Shown in pieces: positions 61,959 through 64,000 of a stretch of 64,000 bases of DNA. Both the position numbers and the translations under genes were made by a program. Numbering within the stretch: position 1 is the stretch's first letter; the number at the start of each line of letters is the position of its first letter. Under the pieces are notes generated by a model. That model saw only the letters and a program-made list of their open reading frames with translations, made no database searches and had not been told where the DNA came from. This stretch comes from Citrifermentans bremense (GTDB taxonomy: Bacteria > Desulfobacterota > Desulfuromonadia > Geobacterales > Geobacteraceae): positions 3,889,501 to 3,953,500 of the forward strand of contig NZ_AP023213.1 in the NCBI RefSeq assembly GCF_014218275.1. Direction: 5' to 3'.

Positions 61959-62579
61959 ATGCGCAAGATGATTCTCGGTTCCCTGGTTGTTCTGTCTTTC
62001 GGAGCACTTCTTTCGGCCGGCTGCGCCAAAAAAGACGTCGTGAGAACAGAGGAGCCGATTTCGGCTGCCCAGCCCGCCCCAGCCCAAACGCCTTCCACCC
62101 AGACTGCGCCGATGCAGCAGGCACGGCCGGAGGCCGAATCGGGCGCAGCACAGCAGCCGATAACGGAAACCACCCCAAGCCGCGAGCCGGCGGTCGCCCA
62201 GGAAACCGCCAAAGAAGCGGGCCAGGGCACAGCGCAGGAAGTCCAGGCCGAGCTCCAGAAGGTCTACTTCAACTTCGACTCCTCCGATCTTTCGGAAGAG
62301 GCCCGCGCGAGCCTCTCGAAGAACGCCGAGTACCTGAGCCGCCAGGCCGGGGTCAAGGTGCGCATCGAGGGTAACTGCGACGAGCGCGGCTCCGACGACT
62401 ACAACATGGCGCTGGGCGAAAGAAGGGCCAAATCGGCCAAGGACTACCTGGTCAACCTGGGAATCGCCTCCGACCGCCTCTCCACCATCAGCTACGGCGA
62501 AGAGAAGCCGGCCGTTCAGGGTCACGACGAGGCGGCCTGGGCCAAGAACAGAAGGGATGAATTCGTCATCGTCAAGTAA
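61959..62579 (+). CDS. pal: Peptidoglycan-associated lipoprotein Pal
   Basis: Outer-membrane lipoprotein that binds peptidoglycan and TolB. ATG 61959 with AAAGGAG gives 206 residues; upstream in-frame ATG 61917 is rejected because it would displace the signal peptide. The lipobox is LSAGC. A long Ala/Pro/Thr/Gln-rich linker (to about 95) precedes the OmpA-like domain (VYFNFDSSDLSEEARASL, IEGNCDERGSDDYNMALGER, RAKSAKDYLVNLGI). Confidence 0.96.
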   Translation: MRKMILGSLVVLSFGALLSAGCAKKDVVRTEEPISAAQPAPAQTPSTQTAPMQQARPEAESGAAQQPITETTPSREPAVAQETAKEAGQGTAQEVQAELQKVYFNFDSSDLSEEARASLSKNAEYLSRQAGVKVRIEGNCDERGSDDYNMALGERRAKSAKDYLVNLGIASDRLSTISYGEEKPAVQGHDEAAWAKNRRDEFVIVK

Positions 62580-62601
62580 CTCAAGCAGTTCCTGCCCAAA
62601 A

Positions 62602-62624
62602 GGAGCCTCAGGGCTCCTTTTTTT
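62602..62624 (+). terminator. Intrinsic terminator after pal
   Basis: GGAGCC-TCAG-GGCTCC followed by T7. It would cut or reduce transcription into cpoB, giving uneven subunit levels. Confidence 0.85.
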
Positions 62625-62653
62625 ATAGCAGAGCGGGATCACAGGAGGTTTCC

Positions 62654-63505
62654 ATGCAGGCAAAGAGAGTGGCACTGGGCTCACTGCTACTGCTCGCCTT
62701 ATTCGGCTGCGCCAGCCAGGGTGAACTCGAATCGGTGCGCCGCGACTCGGACGAGATGAAGAACCGCCTCTTCACCATGGAGAAGGGGTTGAACGAGGTG
62801 CGCGCCGAGGTGAGGGAAGGGGTGGAGAAATCGCTCGCCGGTTACCGCCAGAGCCTCGAGTCGCTGCAGGCGGACATGTCGGGGTTCCAGAAGGAGATGG
62901 CGTCGATCAGGAAGGGAGGCGCCGACCTTCAGGCGACCCTGGAGAGCGCCCGGGTCGACATGCAGCTTCTGACCGGGAAGGTCGACGACGTGCGCATCCT
63001 GGCCCAGAAGCCGGCGGACGACATCGCCCTCTTGAAGGAAGACCTGACCAAGCGCCTGGCCTCCCTCGAAGAGCGGATGGCCAAGCTGGAGAAGGGGGTC
63101 GATGAGCAGGCGAAAAAGGCGGCCCAACTGCAGCAGGCGCCCGAGTACCTGTACCAGAAGGGTTACGAGGCGATGAAGGAGGGAAACCTCCCCAAGGCGC
63201 GCGAGCTCTTCTCCAGCTTCCTGGAGCATCACCCGAAGCACAACCTCGCCGCCAACGCGCAATACTGGATCGGCGAGAGCTACTACTCCGAGAAGAGGTT
63301 CGAGGACGCGGTGCTCGAGTTCGAGAACGTGATCAAGAACTACCCGGACAAGGACAAGGCACCCGCCGCCATGCTCAAGCAGGGGATGGCCTTCAGGGAA
63401 CTGGGCGACACCAAGAGCGCCAACTACATAATGAAGAAGTTGGTGGAAGAGCATCCCAAGTCGGAAGAGGCGAAGATCGCCAGAGAGAAGTACAAGATAA
63501 AGTGA
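62654..63505 (+). CDS. cpoB: CpoB/YbgF-like Tol-Pal coordinator, lipoprotein form
   Basis: The protein has 283 residues. Unlike E. coli CpoB it starts as a lipoprotein (lipobox LFGC in LLLLALFGCASQGE). A coiled-coil region (about 25-160) precedes tetratricopeptide repeats (YLYQKGYEAMKEGNLPKARE, NAQYWIGESYYSEKRFEDAV, AAMLKQGMAFRELGDTKSAN). CpoB links peptidoglycan synthesis with outer-membrane constriction in enterobacteria; a similar role here is inferred from position behind pal. RBS AGGAGG. Confidence 0.9.
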   Translation: MQAKRVALGSLLLLALFGCASQGELESVRRDSDEMKNRLFTMEKGLNEVRAEVREGVEKSLAGYRQSLESLQADMSGFQKEMASIRKGGADLQATLESARVDMQLLTGKVDDVRILAQKPADDIALLKEDLTKRLASLEERMAKLEKGVDEQAKKAAQLQQAPEYLYQKGYEAMKEGNLPKARELFSSFLEHHPKHNLAANAQYWIGESYYSEKRFEDAVLEFENVIKNYPDKDKAPAAMLKQGMAFRELGDTKSANYIMKKLVEEHPKSEEAKIAREKYKIK

Positions 63506-63528
63506 CGCCCGCAGCAGCCTGACGGTAA

Positions 63529-63560
63529 CACGGCCCTCCTGCCGCAGCAGGGGGGCCGTG
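63529..63560 (+). terminator. Terminator hairpin after cpoB
   Basis: CACGGCCC and GGGCCGTG enclose a second stem TCCTGC-CGCA-GCAGGG. The following CCGTTTCTC is only weakly T-rich. Confidence 0.65.
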
Positions 63561-63610
63561 CCGTTTCTCAAGTCATCCCATACCATTTTCCCATAGAGAA
63601 GGAGTCGCTC

Positions 63611-63799
63611 ATGTTCCTCGCCCGAGACAAAAATAACGATCTCTACCTGTTCGACAAGCTTCCCATCAAGGGTTCAGAGTGCTGGTGGGCCGAGACCGGC
63701 GTGGACGGGACCTACCTGCGCCTCGACAAGTCTCTGTACCCTGAAATCACCTGGGAGAGCGAACCTGTAGCGGCGGAACTGGTGCTGTCGAAGGGGTAG
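63611..63799 (+). CDS. Small conserved-looking protein, unknown
   Basis: The protein has 62 residues, with a good ribosome-binding site (AAGGAG) before ATG. Soluble and acidic, without signal or membrane segment; FLARDKNNDLYLFDKLPIKG and SECWWAETGVDGTYLRLDKS suggest a compact beta domain. Codon use matches neighbours. No family recognised. Confidence 0.7.
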   Translation: MFLARDKNNDLYLFDKLPIKGSECWWAETGVDGTYLRLDKSLYPEITWESEPVAAELVLSKG

Positions 63800-63831
63800 T
63801 ACGATAGGAGCTGAGGCTGGCTGCCTGAAGC

Positions 63832-64000
63832 TCAACCGAGCCGGATGGCGGGCTTGATGTTGTCGGGGGTGTAGCTCACAGCCATCGCCCACCCCTTCCC
63901 CGGTACCAGCACGGGCTGCAGCCGGCAGGCTATGTACCCGATCAGGTTGCTGGGCTCGGGTACGTCCGGGGCGATGGTGACGATGCGAAAGCCGACGAAG
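63832..64000 (-). CDS. 3' end of an unidentified gene
   Basis: A minus-strand frame enters from the right edge and ends at TGA (63834-63832). The 55 visible residues (FVGFRIVTIAPDVPEPSNLI ... PDNIKPAIRLG) are open throughout with codon use like neighbouring genes. Too little is visible to name it. Confidence 0.5.
   Translation of the reverse strand, partial: FVGFRIVTIAPDVPEPSNLIGYIACRLQPVLVPGKGWAMAVSYTPDNIKPAIRLG

Overview
The window reads as chromosome of a Geobacter-type bacterium (Geobacteraceae, probably near Geobacter/Citrifermentans/Geomonas). The grounds are high GC, an extreme load of multiheme c-type cytochromes carrying the Geobacter-style CX4CH...CXXCH pair, a system II (ResB-CcsA) cytochrome assembly pair, a selenocysteine-containing SelD and the usual Geobacter housekeeping blocks. 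This placement is inferred from gene content; no search was run.

Layout. (1) 1-8.3 kb, cofactors: the 5' part of purH, a RACo-like ATPase overlapping selenoprotein selD, alr, then a TPP riboswitch with terminator in front of a thiE-thiD fusion and thiC. (2) 8.4-15.6 kb: a two-component system, a small membrane protein and a cobalamin-type radical SAM enzyme on the minus strand, divergent from a LuxE-like acyl-protein synthetase that faces a second radical SAM enzyme. (3) 15.7-19.6 kb: a small exported protein, CcsA, ResB and a beta-propeller protein. (4) 19.8-39.9 kb: seven minus-strand genes, six of them multiheme cytochromes with about 12, 11, 37, 27, 29 and 5 candidate heme sites (about 121 in all), led by a small exported protein and a sigma-54-like promoter. 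(5) 40.6-43.3 kb: a decayed FtsX/MacB-type ABC transporter operon with nonsense, frameshift and deletion damage. (6) 43.3-48.7 kb: a membrane-anchored unknown protein, tRNA-Thr(CGU), a DUF3332-like lipoprotein bracketed by two related candidate small RNAs, an M23 peptidase and gpmA. (7) 48.8-57.7 kb: a class A penicillin-binding protein, a PLD-family nuclease, dnaJ, dnaK, grpE, hrcA with a CIRCE operator, and hemW. (8) 57.9-63.5 kb: a nitrilase-family amidase and the full tolQRAB-pal-cpoB cell-envelope operon, then a 62-residue protein and the 3' end of one more gene.

How the parts fit. The cytochromes are the dominant feature. They are probably envelope or extracellular electron carriers, and the adjacent ResB-CcsA pair is a natural candidate for attaching their hemes, including the less usual CX3CH and CX4CH sites. 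Three families of intergenic inverted repeats are scattered through the housekeeping parts. The least explained items are the RNA pair around the DUF3332 gene, the mosaic relationship among the giant cytochromes, the radical SAM/LuxE cluster, and a folded leader segment between the TPP terminator and thiED.
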